A DNA stretch of 64,000 nt from Roseiarcus sp963721905 (GCA_963721905.1 CAVRMF010000028.1:1-64000), one strand, 5' to 3'; positions 42,815 to 52,005 are shown, counted from the stretch's first letter. The notes: generated by a model from the sequence alone, not told the origin. Program-made: numbers and translations.

Positions 42815-44125
42815 TCAGAGATATCGCGCGACGATGTTCTCGAAAAGCTCCTGCCGTCCCGAACGCGGCTTCGGATCGATCTTCTCGTTGGCGACGCGCT
42901 TGGCGATCGCCTCGAGCGTCGCCCCGGGCTTCAGCATCGCCTGCGCCGCCGGTTCGTTCCAGCCCGCGTAGCGCTCGGCGCGGAGCTTGTCGAACTTGCC
43001 GTCCTCGATCATCGCCGCCGCCGCGACCAGCGCCTCCGCGCAGGCGTCGATGCCGCCGATATGCCCGAGCAGGAGGTCGCCAGGGTCGATCGACTGGCGG
43101 CGCACCTTCGAGTCGAAGTTGAAGCCGCCGGGCGCGATCCCCCCGGCCTTGAGGATGAAATAGAGCGCCGGCACGAGTTCGGCGGCGTTGTTGGGGAACT
43201 GGTCGGTGTCCCAGCCGGACTGGTAGTCGTTGCGGTTGGCGTCGACCGATCCCAGGAGCCCGAGCGCGGTCGCGAGCGCAACCTCATGCTCGAACGAATG
43301 ATGCGCCAGCACCGCATGGCCAACTTCGATGTTGAGCTTGACTTCGCGTTCCAGCTCGAAGCGCCCCAGAAAACCGGCGACCGTCGCGACGTCGAAGTCG
43401 TATTGGTGCTTCGTCGGCTCCTGCGGCTTCGGCTCGACCAGGAGAACGCCCTTGAACCCGATCTTGTGCTTGTAGTCGACGACCATCGAGAGAAAGCGGC
43501 CGAGCTGTTCCTGCTCGCGGGCAAGATCGGTGTTGAGCAGCGTCTCGTACCCCTCGCGGCCGCCCCACAACACATAGTTGGCGCCGCCGAGCTTATGGGT
43601 CGCATCGATCGCGTTCTTCACCTGCGCGGCCGCGTAGGCGAAGACGTCCGGGTCGGGGTTGGTCGCCGCCCCGGCCATGTAGCGCGGATGGCTGAAGAGA
43701 TTGGCGGTGCCCCACAGGAGCTTGATCCCCATCGCCTGCATCTTCTCGGCGAAGACGTCGGTCATCTCGGCGAGGTTGCGGCCGAATTCCTTGAAGCTCG
43801 CACCCTCCGGCACGACGTCCTTGTCGTGGAAGGTGAAGAACGGAAAGCCGAGCGTCGAGACCATGTCGAACGCGACGTCGGCCTTGAGGCGCGCCGCTTT
43901 CATGTCGTCACCCTCCCAGGGGCGCACGAAGGTCGGCGCGCCGAACATGTCCGACCCCATCCAAGCGAAGTTGTGCCAATAGCAGACGGCGGGGCGCAGG
44001 TGCTCGGCCATCGGCTTGCCCATGACGACCCGCGCCGGATCGTAATGGCGAAAGGCAAAGGGATTGTCGCTCTTTGGCCCCTCGTAGCGCACCGGGGCGA
44101 TGTCGCCGAAAAACCGCTTAGTCAT
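42815..44125 (-). CDS. xylA: xylose isomerase
   Basis: Cytosolic metal-dependent aldose-ketose isomerase (xylose to xylulose), 436 residues, normal class II length. Catalytic His and Asp are in FTFHDKDVVPEG. Metal ligands lie in LLVEPKPQEPTKHQYDFD, NIEVGHAVLAHHSFEHE, and DANRNDYQSGWDTDQFP. The gene is last in a run with the allantoate amidohydrolase and puuD genes (19-base gap), but no xylulokinase or xylose transporter is adjacent. The frcBCA-type sugar importer of this window lies 23 kb away. Confidence 0.96.
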   Translation of the reverse strand: MTKRFFGDIAPVRYEGPKSDNPFAFRHYDPARVVMGKPMAEHLRPAVCYWHNFAWMGSDMFGAPTFVRPWEGDDMKAARLKADVAFDMVSTLGFPFFTFHDKDVVPEGASFKEFGRNLAEMTDVFAEKMQAMGIKLLWGTANLFSHPRYMAGAATNPDPDVFAYAAAQVKNAIDATHKLGGANYVLWGGREGYETLLNTDLAREQEQLGRFLSMVVDYKHKIGFKGVLLVEPKPQEPTKHQYDFDVATVAGFLGRFELEREVKLNIEVGHAVLAHHSFEHEVALATALGLLGSVDANRNDYQSGWDTDQFPNNAAELVPALYFILKAGGIAPGGFNFDSKVRRQSIDPGDLLLGHIGGIDACAEALVAAAAMIEDGKFDKLRAERYAGWNEPAAQAMLKPGATLEAIAKRVANEKIDPKPRSGRQELFENIVARYL

Positions 44126-44144
44126 GTTTCCTCCCGACGTTTCT

Positions 44145-45389
44145 CTAAGTGACCCGGAAATCCCGCGCGAAGCGGATCAGCGCTGCAAGGCCGAAAGCGC
44201 AATCCTCGACCGTGATCGATTCCAGCGGATTGTGGCTGATGCCGGCCTTGCAGCGGACGAACAGCATGCCGGCCGGACAGAGACCGCCCATGACCATCGT
44301 GTCGTGCCCGGCGCCCGACGACAACAGCCTCGGCGGGACGCCGAGCTGTTCGACTGCCCGCGCAATGCCCGCCACGATGCGAGGATCGCAGACGAAAGCT
44401 TTCGCGTCGTGCGTCTTGGCCGAGCTGGCCCGCACGCCGCGGGCGGCGGCAATGGCGTCGATGCGCGCCATGATGTCGGCGAGCGCGACCGACCGGCGCT
44501 CGTCATCGGGCGCACGAAGGTCAATCGAGAACTGCACATGGCCTGGAATGACGTTGGTCGCGCCGGGCCAGACTTCCAGACGCCCGACGGTCGCGACGAG
44601 ATCGGTTTCCCGGCGTGCGCGCGCTTCGATCGCCAGCGTCATTTCGGCGGCGGCCGTCAGCGCGTCGCGGCGGAGGCTCATCGGCGTCGCGCCGGCGTGG
44701 CCGGCCATGCCGTCCACCCCGACCTCGAGCCGGGTCGCGCCGTTGATGGCGGTGACGACGCCCAGCGGCAGACCTTCCGCCTCCAGCACCGGCCCTTGTT
44801 CAATATGCGCCTCGACGAAGGCGGCGACGGAATTCGCGCGGATCGAACCCGCCTTGTCGGGGTCGCCACCGAAGGCCTTGAGGGCGTCACGCATCGCGAC
44901 GCCGCGCGTGTCCCTTTGGTCAAGCGCTTCCTCGAGGTAGGCGCCGGCAAGCGCCCGCGAACCGGTCAACGTTGTCCGGAAGCGGACGCCCTCCTCATCC
45001 CCGAAAGCGACGATCTCGATGGCGTGGTCGAGCCGCTCGCCGCGCGCGCTCAGCGCCTCGACGACGGCAAGCGCCGCGAGCGCTCCATAATTTCCGTCGT
45101 AGCGACCGGCGTCGCGCACGGTGTCAATGTGCGAGCCCAGCATCAGCGCCGGCGCGCCCTCGCGCTTGCCTTCGTAACGGGCGACGACATTGCCGGCGGG
45201 GTCGATTCTCGCCGCGAGCCCCGCTTCGCTGCACCAGCCGATAAAGGCGGCGGCCGCGCGCCGATGCGCGTCGGACAGAAAGAGACGGGTCAGGCGGCCC
45301 GGCTCGTCGGTATAGGCGGCGAAAGCGTCAAGCCGGGCCATGAGCCGCGCGCCGGCGGCAAGATCGGCCTCAGACAGGGAGGGCGCCAT
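44145..45389 (-). CDS. allC: allantoate amidohydrolase (M20 family)
   Basis: Dinuclear metal amidase of the M20/hydantoinase-carbamoylase group, 414 residues. Expected reaction is removal of ammonia and CO2 from allantoate, giving ureidoglycolate. Metal-ligand motifs: GSHIDTVRDAGRYDG, FGDEEGVRF, EAHIEQGP, and GISHNPLE near the end. The dimerisation-domain motif is GMAGHAGATPM and SGAGHDTMVM is present. ATG 45389 shares a base with the puuD stop (TGATG), so it is coupled to the urate-oxidising enzyme. That context favours allantoate over N-carbamoyl-amino acids as substrate. Confidence 0.85.
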   Translation of the reverse strand: MAPSLSEADLAAGARLMARLDAFAAYTDEPGRLTRLFLSDAHRRAAAAFIGWCSEAGLAARIDPAGNVVARYEGKREGAPALMLGSHIDTVRDAGRYDGNYGALAALAVVEALSARGERLDHAIEIVAFGDEEGVRFRTTLTGSRALAGAYLEEALDQRDTRGVAMRDALKAFGGDPDKAGSIRANSVAAFVEAHIEQGPVLEAEGLPLGVVTAINGATRLEVGVDGMAGHAGATPMSLRRDALTAAAEMTLAIEARARRETDLVATVGRLEVWPGATNVIPGHVQFSIDLRAPDDERRSVALADIMARIDAIAAARGVRASSAKTHDAKAFVCDPRIVAGIARAVEQLGVPPRLLSSGAGHDTMVMGGLCPAGMLFVRCKAGISHNPLESITVEDCAFGLAALIRFARDFRVT

Positions 45390-46630
45390 CAGTTCTGCGC
45401 CGTCTCGAGCTTGAGCCAGCGCGCGAGCACGGCCCGCTCCTCGTCCGTCATCTGGGAGAAATTGTTCGGCGGCATCGCATGGGTCAGCACCGCCTGCATG
45501 CGGATGGCGGGCGCGAAGCGCGCAATATGTTCCGGCGTGTCGAGAAGCACCCCCTTTGGCGCTTCGCCGATTTCCTCCATCGGCGCCGCAGCATGGCACA
45601 TCATGCAACGCGTCATCACGATGTCGACGACCTCGGGCGGCGCCTTGGGCTCATCGGCGCGCGCGACCGCGGTCGGCAGGTCCGCGAGCCCCATGAGACC
45701 GCGCATGCCGGGCGAAGCGGTCGCCGCGAAGCCGAACGCGCAGATCATCGCGAAGGCTGCGACAGCCCACGCCCACCATGGCGCGCGCGCGTGGTCGAGA
45801 TGCCAGACATTGTAAAAGTATCGCACCAGCGCGCCGGCGATGATGATGCAGGTGACGAGCGCCGGGATGACCCTCGGGTTCGAAAACGTCATCGGATAGT
45901 GGTTCGACAGCATCAGAAACAGCACCGGCAGCGTGATGTAATTGTTGTGAGTCGACCGCTGCTTCGAGGTCTTCACCCATTTCGGATCGGGCTTCTTGCC
46001 GGCCTTGAGCGCCTCGACGCTCTTGCGCTGGTTCGGCATGATGATGAAGAAGACATTCCCGGTCATCATCGTCGCCATCAGCGCGCCGGTATGGATGAGC
46101 GCGCCGCGGCCGGAAAAAAACTGGGTGAAGACCCAGCTAGTCACCACCACATAGCCGAAGCCGACAAGCGCCAGGAGCGCATCGTTCGACGCAATCGGCG
46201 AGCGGCACAAGAGGTCGTAAACGAGCCAGCCGAGCGCAAGCGCCGCGATGCCGATCAAAGCCGCCTGCCACGGCTCGAGCGGCATGACGGCAGGATCGAT
46301 CAGAAAGAAAGTCGACTGACCGTAATAGACCCAGCAGAGCAGCACAAAGCCGCTGATCCAGGTCCAGTAGGACTGCCATTTGTGCCAAATCAGCTCGTCG
46401 GGCAGCGACGCCGGCGCGAGCACATATTTGCTCATCTGGTAGAAGCCGCCGCCGTGCACCTGCCAGGAAACGCCGGCAATTGCCGGATCATCGCCCGCGC
46501 GCTTTCTAAGCGAGGCGTCGAGATGCATGAAGAAGAACGACCCGCCGATCCAGGCGATCGCCGCTGTCACATGCAGCCAGCGTATAAGCGCCGAACCCCA
46601 TTCCCAGGCGTAGGCCTCAAGCGCCCCCAT
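45389..46630 (-). CDS. puuD: urate hydroxylase PuuD (membrane-bound)
   Basis: Membrane urate oxidase of 413 residues. About eight N-terminal transmembrane segments, starting IRWLHVTAAIAWIGGSFFFM, form the PuuD domain. A C-terminal periplasmic cytochrome-c domain carries the heme motif CMMCH. It oxidises urate to 5-hydroxyisourate, with electrons going to the respiratory chain rather than to peroxide. ATG 46630 follows GGAGGG. Coupled to allantoate amidohydrolase. The intermediate enzymes (hydroxyisourate hydrolase, OHCU decarboxylase, allantoinase) are not in this window. Confidence 0.92.
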   Translation of the reverse strand: MGALEAYAWEWGSALIRWLHVTAAIAWIGGSFFFMHLDASLRKRAGDDPAIAGVSWQVHGGGFYQMSKYVLAPASLPDELIWHKWQSYWTWISGFVLLCWVYYGQSTFFLIDPAVMPLEPWQAALIGIAALALGWLVYDLLCRSPIASNDALLALVGFGYVVVTSWVFTQFFSGRGALIHTGALMATMMTGNVFFIIMPNQRKSVEALKAGKKPDPKWVKTSKQRSTHNNYITLPVLFLMLSNHYPMTFSNPRVIPALVTCIIIAGALVRYFYNVWHLDHARAPWWAWAVAAFAMICAFGFAATASPGMRGLMGLADLPTAVARADEPKAPPEVVDIVMTRCMMCHAAAPMEEIGEAPKGVLLDTPEHIARFAPAIRMQAVLTHAMPPNNFSQMTDEERAVLARWLKLETAQN

Positions 46631-46948
46631 CAAGAACCCTCCACGGCGCGGAAACCTCGCGCGTCATGGCCACGATAATGGCGCGTTGGCTGTTTGGGTA
46701 GTGAGCAAGAGCGTGAATCGCAGACCTGCGAAAAAGGACTTCAGGCGCGGTTCGCGATTCGCCATTTGTCGGGCGCGACCTAGGGTAACCCGACCTTAAC
46801 CCTATCAGGGGCTTAATTCGCTTCGCTAAACTGGGGTCACGCCTTCGCCAGACCCGGCCCCAGTTTCGGCCGATTTGGAATGCAGACCCCGCCGATTACA
46901 CTGTCCGCCGCCTCTCGCCGAGCGGCCTTGCCCGCCAAAAGAGGTTCC
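46631..46948. other. divergent intergenic region puuD / tolQ
   Basis: 318 bases between divergent genes. It must hold both promoters; no clear hexamer pair, operator or small gene was identified. Confidence 0.4.
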
Positions 46949-47671
46949 ATGAATCCTGCCGATGTAGCCGCCGCTGCCGCGACTCCGGACGCGAGCATCC
47001 TGTCGATGTTCTGGTCGGCCCACATCGTTGTCAAGGCGGTGATGCTCGGCCTCTTCCTCGCATCGCTCTGGTGCTGGACGATCATCTTCGACAAGGCGCG
47101 TCTGTTCCGCAAATTCCGCAACGAGATGGAGAATTTCGAGCAGGTTTTCTGGTCCGGCCAGTCGCTCGAAGAACTGTACACGTCGCTGTCGAACCAGCCG
47201 AACACCGGCGCGGCTGCATTGTTCGTGGCCGCCATGCGGGAGTGGAAGCGCTCTTTCCAGCAGGCCGCCGGCTCCTTCCGCGGACTGCACGCGCGCATCG
47301 ACAAGGTGCTCGACGTCTCGATTGCGCGCGAGGTCGAGCGGCTGGAATCAAACCTTCTGGTGCTCGCGACCGTCGCTTCCGCCGGCCCGTTCATCGGCCT
47401 CTTCGGCACCGTGTTCGGCATTATGAACTCATTCCAGTCGATCGCGACCTCGAAGAACACCTCGCTCGCCGTCGTGGCGCCCGGCATCGCCGAGGCGCTG
47501 CTCGCGACCGCCCTCGGCCTCTTCGCCGCGATCCCCGCGCTCATCGCCTACAACAAGTTCCAGGGAGACGTGGCGAAAGCTCAGGCGCGGCTCGAAAGCT
47601 TCGCCGACGAATTCTCATCGATCCTCTCCCGGCAGATCGATCATCATCTGTCGATCGAGAAGGTCTCCTGA
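46949..47671 (+). CDS. tolQ: Tol-Pal system proton-channel protein TolQ
   Basis: Inner-membrane MotA/ExbB-family protein, 240 residues, three transmembrane segments (IVVKAVMLGLFLASLWCW near residue 27, then ATVASAGPFIGLFGTVFGIM and VAPGIAEALLATALGLFAAI). With TolR it uses the proton gradient to energise TolA. ATG 46949 is preceded by AAGAGG; the longer frame from 46880 is unlikely. It heads a tolQRA-lipoprotein-tolB operon. Confidence 0.95.
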   Translation: MNPADVAAAAATPDASILSMFWSAHIVVKAVMLGLFLASLWCWTIIFDKARLFRKFRNEMENFEQVFWSGQSLEELYTSLSNQPNTGAAALFVAAMREWKRSFQQAAGSFRGLHARIDKVLDVSIAREVERLESNLLVLATVASAGPFIGLFGTVFGIMNSFQSIATSKNTSLAVVAPGIAEALLATALGLFAAIPALIAYNKFQGDVAKAQARLESFADEFSSILSRQIDHHLSIEKVS

Positions 47672-47686
47672 AGAAGGACCGCTCCG

Positions 47687-48133
47687 ATGGGCATGACAGT
47701 CGGCGGCGGACGCAAGAGCGGCCGGGGACGCCGGGGCGTTCCGCGCTACGGCGCGATGGCGGACATCAACATGACGCCGTTCATCGACGTGATGCTGGTG
47801 CTCCTCATTATCTTCATGGTCGCCGCGCCCCTGCTGACCACCGGCGTCTCGGTCGACCTGCCGCAGACGAGCGCCTCGGCGCTCAACGTCGATCGCAAGC
47901 CGATCGCCATCTCGCTCAATGAGCAGGGCCAGCTTTACCTGATGGATGAGCCGATCGGCGATGCTGATCTCGTCCCAAAACTTCAGGCCGTTTCGCAGAA
48001 CGATGTCGATCAGCGCATTTACGTTCGCGCCTCCAAGGTCGTTCCTTATGGACGGGTGGCTCAGATCGTGGCGGCCGTGACCTCGGCCGGTTTCAAGAAG
48101 GTGGCGCTGGTCACCGAGCCGATCAATCAATAG
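47687..48133 (+). CDS. tolR: Tol-Pal system protein TolR
   Basis: A 148-residue ExbD/TolR protein with one transmembrane helix (FIDVMLVLLIIFMVAAPLL) containing the proton-conducting Asp in NMTPFIDVMLVLLI. The Gly/Arg-rich cytosolic start is KSGRGRRGVPRYGAMADI. The periplasmic domain ends KVALVTEPINQ. It lies 15 bases after tolQ. Confidence 0.95.
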   Translation: MGMTVGGGRKSGRGRRGVPRYGAMADINMTPFIDVMLVLLIIFMVAAPLLTTGVSVDLPQTSASALNVDRKPIAISLNEQGQLYLMDEPIGDADLVPKLQAVSQNDVDQRIYVRASKVVPYGRVAQIVAAVTSAGFKKVALVTEPINQ

Positions 48134-48145
48134 CCCGGAGCGGCT

Positions 48146-49108
48146 TTGGACGAGCGGCGGTCATATTGGGCTTGGGCGGCCTCGAGCGCGCTGCACGGGG
48201 CGCTGCTGGCTCTCCTTCTGTTCGGGTTCGCTTCGGCGCCGAAATTCGAGGACAGCCCGGAATCGATCCCGGTCGAAACCGTTTCGCAGAGCGAGCTCAA
48301 TCAGACCATGAATGGCGAAAAAGACGCCAAGCCTGCGCCCGAGCCACCGCCGGCGCCGCAGCCTTCGCCGCCGACCCCGCCCGAGGCGCCGCCCGATTTG
48401 CGGGCCTCCGACGAACCGACCCCTCCGTCGAAGCCGGAGCCCCAGCCAGAGCCGCCCCCGAAGCCTGAGCCGCCCCAGCCGGCCCCGAAGCCTGAGCCGC
48501 CCCTCCCGCCGAAACCCGCCGCCGAGGATGCGCCGCAGCCGCCGGTCCGGCCAAAGGTCCTCGAGACCGCGCCGGAAAGGCCGAAGGAGCCGCAGGAAAA
48601 GCCGAAGCAGGATCAGATCGCCAAGGTCGTGGAGCACGACAGGACCGAGGCGAAACCGACGCATGCCTACGATCCGAGCGCGATCGCCAAACTGATCGGA
48701 GAGAAGCCGTCAACGCCTTCGACGACGGCTGCGACAAGCACGGCGGGGGCGACGCCTCAGGGCCTGCCGCATCACGACGCGCCGCACATGTCGATCTCGA
48801 TGGCCTCGGCGCTCGACGCGTGGCTGACCGAAAGCTACCTCAACTGCTGGACGCCGCCGCCGACGATGCCCGAGGGCGACGTTTACGTCGCGCAGATCAA
48901 GGTGGTGTTCAACGTAGACGGATCGCTGTCGGCGCGGCCGATCCTCATCAATCCGCCGACGGACCCCGCCTGGCGCGCGCATGCCGAAAGCGCGATGCGG
49001 GCGGTCAAGAGGTGCAATCCGCTGCACGTTCCCCCGCAATATGCGCCCTATTTCGACCAGTGGAAGGTCGAGACCATCCACTTCGATCCACGAGAAACGC
49101 AAGGGTAG
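48146..49108 (+). CDS. tolA: Tol-Pal system protein TolA
   Basis: A 320-residue periplasm-spanning protein. TTG start, one N-terminal membrane helix (SSALHGALLALLLFGFA), then a long Pro/Glu/Lys-rich rod (about 65-160), then a globular domain III with WLTESYLNCW, VAQIKVVFNVDGSL, and CNPLHVPPQYAPYFDQWK. The Pro-rich, TonB-like rod in place of an Ala/Lys helix is common in alphaproteobacteria. 12 bases after tolR. The C-terminal domain is repeated in the next gene. Confidence 0.93.
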   Translation: MDERRSYWAWAASSALHGALLALLLFGFASAPKFEDSPESIPVETVSQSELNQTMNGEKDAKPAPEPPPAPQPSPPTPPEAPPDLRASDEPTPPSKPEPQPEPPPKPEPPQPAPKPEPPLPPKPAAEDAPQPPVRPKVLETAPERPKEPQEKPKQDQIAKVVEHDRTEAKPTHAYDPSAIAKLIGEKPSTPSTTAATSTAGATPQGLPHHDAPHMSISMASALDAWLTESYLNCWTPPPTMPEGDVYVAQIKVVFNVDGSLSARPILINPPTDPAWRAHAESAMRAVKRCNPLHVPPQYAPYFDQWKVETIHFDPRETQG

Positions 49109-49128
49109 GCCCCGGCCTTCAAACCTCG

Positions 49129-49659
49129 ATGAAAGTCCCCTCCATGACCAAGTCTTCGACGCGTGTCCCTTTCCTGCTCCTTGCGGCGGCCCTCGGAGTC
49201 GGCGCGGCTGGCTGTGACCGCATCTGGCACTCTTCGAGCGAGACCGCCTCGAAGGAGACGAGCAAGCCGCCCACCGCGCTGGCCCCCATCACGACGGCGA
49301 CGACAGCCGCTTCACCGGCGCCCGAGCCGCCAACGCGCATGACCCCGGCCCAGCAGGCCGACTTCGACGCCTGGATGATCAAGACCTATCTCGCCTGCTG
49401 GAAGCCCGCCCCGCAGCCGGCCGATGTGGACCCCTATGTCGCGCAAGTGCAACTCGCCTTCAAGCCGGACGGCTCGCTGGCAAAGCCGCCGAAACTCGTC
49501 AATCCTCCGTCGGACCCGGCGATGAAGCCGCAGGCCAAGAGCGTCATGCAGGCCGTCCAGAACTGCAATCCGTTGCCGGTGCCGGCCCAATATCGCCCCT
49601 TTTATGAGCAATGGAAGGCCAAGACGATCCATTTCAATCCGCAAATCGCCGCTCGCTGA
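49129..49659 (+). CDS. TolA-domain-III-like lipoprotein
   Basis: A 176-residue protein (ATG 49129; ATG 49144 possible). The signal sequence ends LGVGAAGC, a non-standard lipobox. A Ser/Thr/Pro linker leads to a domain clearly homologous to the TolA C-terminus in the preceding gene: DAWMIKTYLACWKPAP against DAWLTESYLNCWTPPP, VNPPSDPAMKPQA against INPPTDPAWRAHA, and CNPLPVPAQYRPFYEQWK against CNPLHVPPQYAPYFDQWK. So a tandem duplication gave a free, probably lipid-anchored, copy of TolA domain III. It lies between tolA and tolB and may compete with or assist TolA in binding Pal/TolB (inference). Confidence 0.8.
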   Translation: MKVPSMTKSSTRVPFLLLAAALGVGAAGCDRIWHSSSETASKETSKPPTALAPITTATTAASPAPEPPTRMTPAQQADFDAWMIKTYLACWKPAPQPADVDPYVAQVQLAFKPDGSLAKPPKLVNPPSDPAMKPQAKSVMQAVQNCNPLPVPAQYRPFYEQWKAKTIHFNPQIAAR

Positions 49660-49700
49660 TTCAGCGTGGCGAAGGGTCCTTTTTGCGCACGAGAGCCCCA

Positions 49701-51026
49701 ATGAATCTTTCTTCCGTTGTTCTTCGCTTCACGATGCTTGCGACGCTGGCGCTCGCGTCAATTGCTTTCGGCCTCGTCTCGGCGAGCGCCGCGACAGGCG
49801 ACGTCTATGTTCATGCCGGACCGAATTTCAAACCTGTGACCATCGCTGTTACTCCCTTCGCCAGCGAGGAGGGCGCCGACAAAATCGGAAGCATCATCAG
49901 CAACGATTTCGCCCGTTCGATCTTTCTTCTGCCCGTCAATGCGACGAGCTTTCCGGAGACGATCAGCAATCCGGATGCCAGTCCCAACATGGAAGCGTGG
50001 AAGACAGTCAATGCGCAATTCGTGCTGACGGGGCGGGTGCTGCATCCGGACGCCGGGCGCGTGGCCGCCCAATTTCGCCTTTGGGACGTCTCGACCGGCG
50101 AGCAGGTCGCCGGCGAGCAATATACGTCCGACATCGCCAACGCGCGCCGCGTTGCGCATATGGTCGCCGACGCGGTCTTCTCGCGCGTGACCGGAGAGAA
50201 GGGATTCTTCGACTCGCGCATCGTCTTTGTCGACGAGACCGGTCCGAAGGAGAAACGCCGCAAGCGCCTCGCGATCATGGACATGGATGGCGCCAACATG
50301 AAAACCCTCGCCGGCGGAGGCGACGATCTGGTCGTCACGCCCCGCTTCTCGCCGTCCGCCCAGCAGGTCGCCTATATGTCGTTCAGCTCGGAGGATCCCA
50401 AGGTGACGCTGCTCAATCTCGACACGGGGCAACGCGAGGCGGTCGGCCATTTCCCCGGCATGACGTTCGCGCCGCGCTTTTCGCCCGACGGGCAGCAGAT
50501 CGTGATGTCGCTCTCCGAGGGCGCGAGCACCAATCTCTACACGATGGATCTGCGCTCGCGGGCGACGACCCGTCTGACTGACACGTCGGCGATCGACACC
50601 TCGCCCACCTACTCGCCTGACGGCTCGCAGATCGCTTTTGAGTCCGACCGGGGCGGGACGCAGCAGATCTACGTCATGAGCGCGAGCGGCGGCCCGGCCA
50701 AGCGCATCTCATTCGGCGAGGGCCGCTACTCGACGCCAGTCTGGTCGCCGCGCGGCGACCTCATCGCCTTCACCCGCATCAAGGGCGGCTCGTTCGGCAT
50801 CGGGGTGATGAAGCCGGACGGCTCGGGCGAGCGCATCCTGGTCGAGGGCTTCCACAACGAGGGCCCAACCTTCGCGCCCAATGGTCTTTACGTGATGTTC
50901 TTCCGGGATTCAGGGGGCTCGGGCGGCCCTAAGATCTATATGACCGACATTTTCGGGCATGGCGAATTCCTGGTGCCGTCGCCCAACTACGCGAGCGATC
51001 CGTCCTGGGGGCCACTGATGCACTGA
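49701..51026 (+). CDS. tolB: Tol-Pal system protein TolB
   Basis: Periplasmic beta-propeller, 441 residues from ATG 49701, with a signal peptide (cleavage after SASA). N-terminal domain to about 170, then WD-like repeats: RFSPSAQQVAYMSF, RFSPDGQQIVMSL, TYSPDGSQIAFESDR, WSPRGDLIAFTR, TFAPNGLYVMFFRD. It binds Pal and TolA in other bacteria. The pal gene, which normally follows tolB in proteobacteria, is not downstream here. Confidence 0.96.
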   Translation: MNLSSVVLRFTMLATLALASIAFGLVSASAATGDVYVHAGPNFKPVTIAVTPFASEEGADKIGSIISNDFARSIFLLPVNATSFPETISNPDASPNMEAWKTVNAQFVLTGRVLHPDAGRVAAQFRLWDVSTGEQVAGEQYTSDIANARRVAHMVADAVFSRVTGEKGFFDSRIVFVDETGPKEKRRKRLAIMDMDGANMKTLAGGGDDLVVTPRFSPSAQQVAYMSFSSEDPKVTLLNLDTGQREAVGHFPGMTFAPRFSPDGQQIVMSLSEGASTNLYTMDLRSRATTRLTDTSAIDTSPTYSPDGSQIAFESDRGGTQQIYVMSASGGPAKRISFGEGRYSTPVWSPRGDLIAFTRIKGGSFGIGVMKPDGSGERILVEGFHNEGPTFAPNGLYVMFFRDSGGSGGPKIYMTDIFGHGEFLVPSPNYASDPSWGPLMH

Positions 51027-51084
51027 GGAGGCGCTAAGAGCCCCGCCTTTTTGACCCGCGCGCGGGCTGCGATGGCGTCAAGCC

Positions 51085-52005
51085 CTAGACTCGCCCTTTC
51101 CCTCGAAGGAATTCACGCAAATCCAGTGAAATCCAAAGGGACCTTAAGCCACGCGCCTCCGCGAGACCCGCGCCTCCCTGTCGCTCGATCGGAGCCTCGT
51201 GCGCGGGGTCGCGCTCGATCGCCAGGCGATAGAGCCGCCAGGTCGCGTGACCAAGGACCGGCATGACCAGGGCGAGGCCGATGAACAGGGGCAGCGAACC
51301 GAGGACCAGCGCCGCCGCGACGATCAGGCCCCAGAGCGCAACCGCACCCGGATTGTCGCGCGCGGTGCGCATGGAAGCGACGACGGCCGGAACGAGGCCC
51401 ACGTCACGATCGAGCATGAGCGGGAAGGAAACGATGCTGAGACAGAGCGCCAGCGCGGCGAAGCAGAAGCCGATCAGACAGCCGAGCACGATCAGCGTCC
51501 AGCCGCGACCGCTCGTCAAAACGTCTCGAAGAAAGGGGATCGCGGCGGCGGGCGGCTTCGGGCCGTAGAGCCAACCGTAGAGCAGGTCAGCCGCCCAGAT
51601 CCAGGCGGCAAAGAGAGCAAACAGTCCGACCCCGAGCGCGATGATCGAAGGCAAAGCTGGCGAGCGGAACACCGCGAAGGCGTCGCGCCAGGAGGTCGGC
51701 AGGCCGCGCTCGCGACGGCGGCTCATCTCGTAGAGGCCGATCGCGACAAACGGGCCGATCAGGGCGAACCCTGCCGCCAGCGGAAAGACGAGGTGCAGTG
51801 CGTTGGCGAACGACGTCAGCGACACCAGCGCGACGCCGGCCAACGCATAAAAGAAACCGATGAAGACCGGATGGGTCGGCATCGCGATGAAATCGTCGAC
51901 ACCTTCGCTCAGGGCGGCGAAGCAGTCTTTCGCCTCGAACTTGCGGACCGTGACAGGCGCATCGAGCGCGTGGGGCCCGAAATAGACGTGGAACGCGGAC
52001 GCCAT
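51085..52005 (-). CDS. DUF2189 integral membrane protein
   Basis: A 306-residue inner-membrane protein with about six hydrophobic segments. HPVFIGFFYALAGVALVSL and FPLAAGFALIGPFVAIGLYE followed by MSRRRERG are the DUF2189 hallmarks. The LWISLDLREFLRGKGRV end may lie in the cytosol. The family has no known function. It converges with tolB (58-base gap). ATG 52005 is preceded by GGAGGACAACA. Confidence 0.87.
   Translation of the reverse strand: MASAFHVYFGPHALDAPVTVRKFEAKDCFAALSEGVDDFIAMPTHPVFIGFFYALAGVALVSLTSFANALHLVFPLAAGFALIGPFVAIGLYEMSRRRERGLPTSWRDAFAVFRSPALPSIIALGVGLFALFAAWIWAADLLYGWLYGPKPPAAAIPFLRDVLTSGRGWTLIVLGCLIGFCFAALALCLSIVSFPLMLDRDVGLVPAVVASMRTARDNPGAVALWGLIVAAALVLGSLPLFIGLALVMPVLGHATWRLYRLAIERDPAHEAPIERQGGAGLAEARGLRSLWISLDLREFLRGKGRV

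Noticed and set aside
42815..44125. Substitution next to the metal ligands of xylose isomerase (IEVGH where E. coli has IEANH)
   Set aside because: Both metal ligands (Glu and His) are kept, and from memory related alphaproteobacterial enzymes also have GH here, so it is not special.
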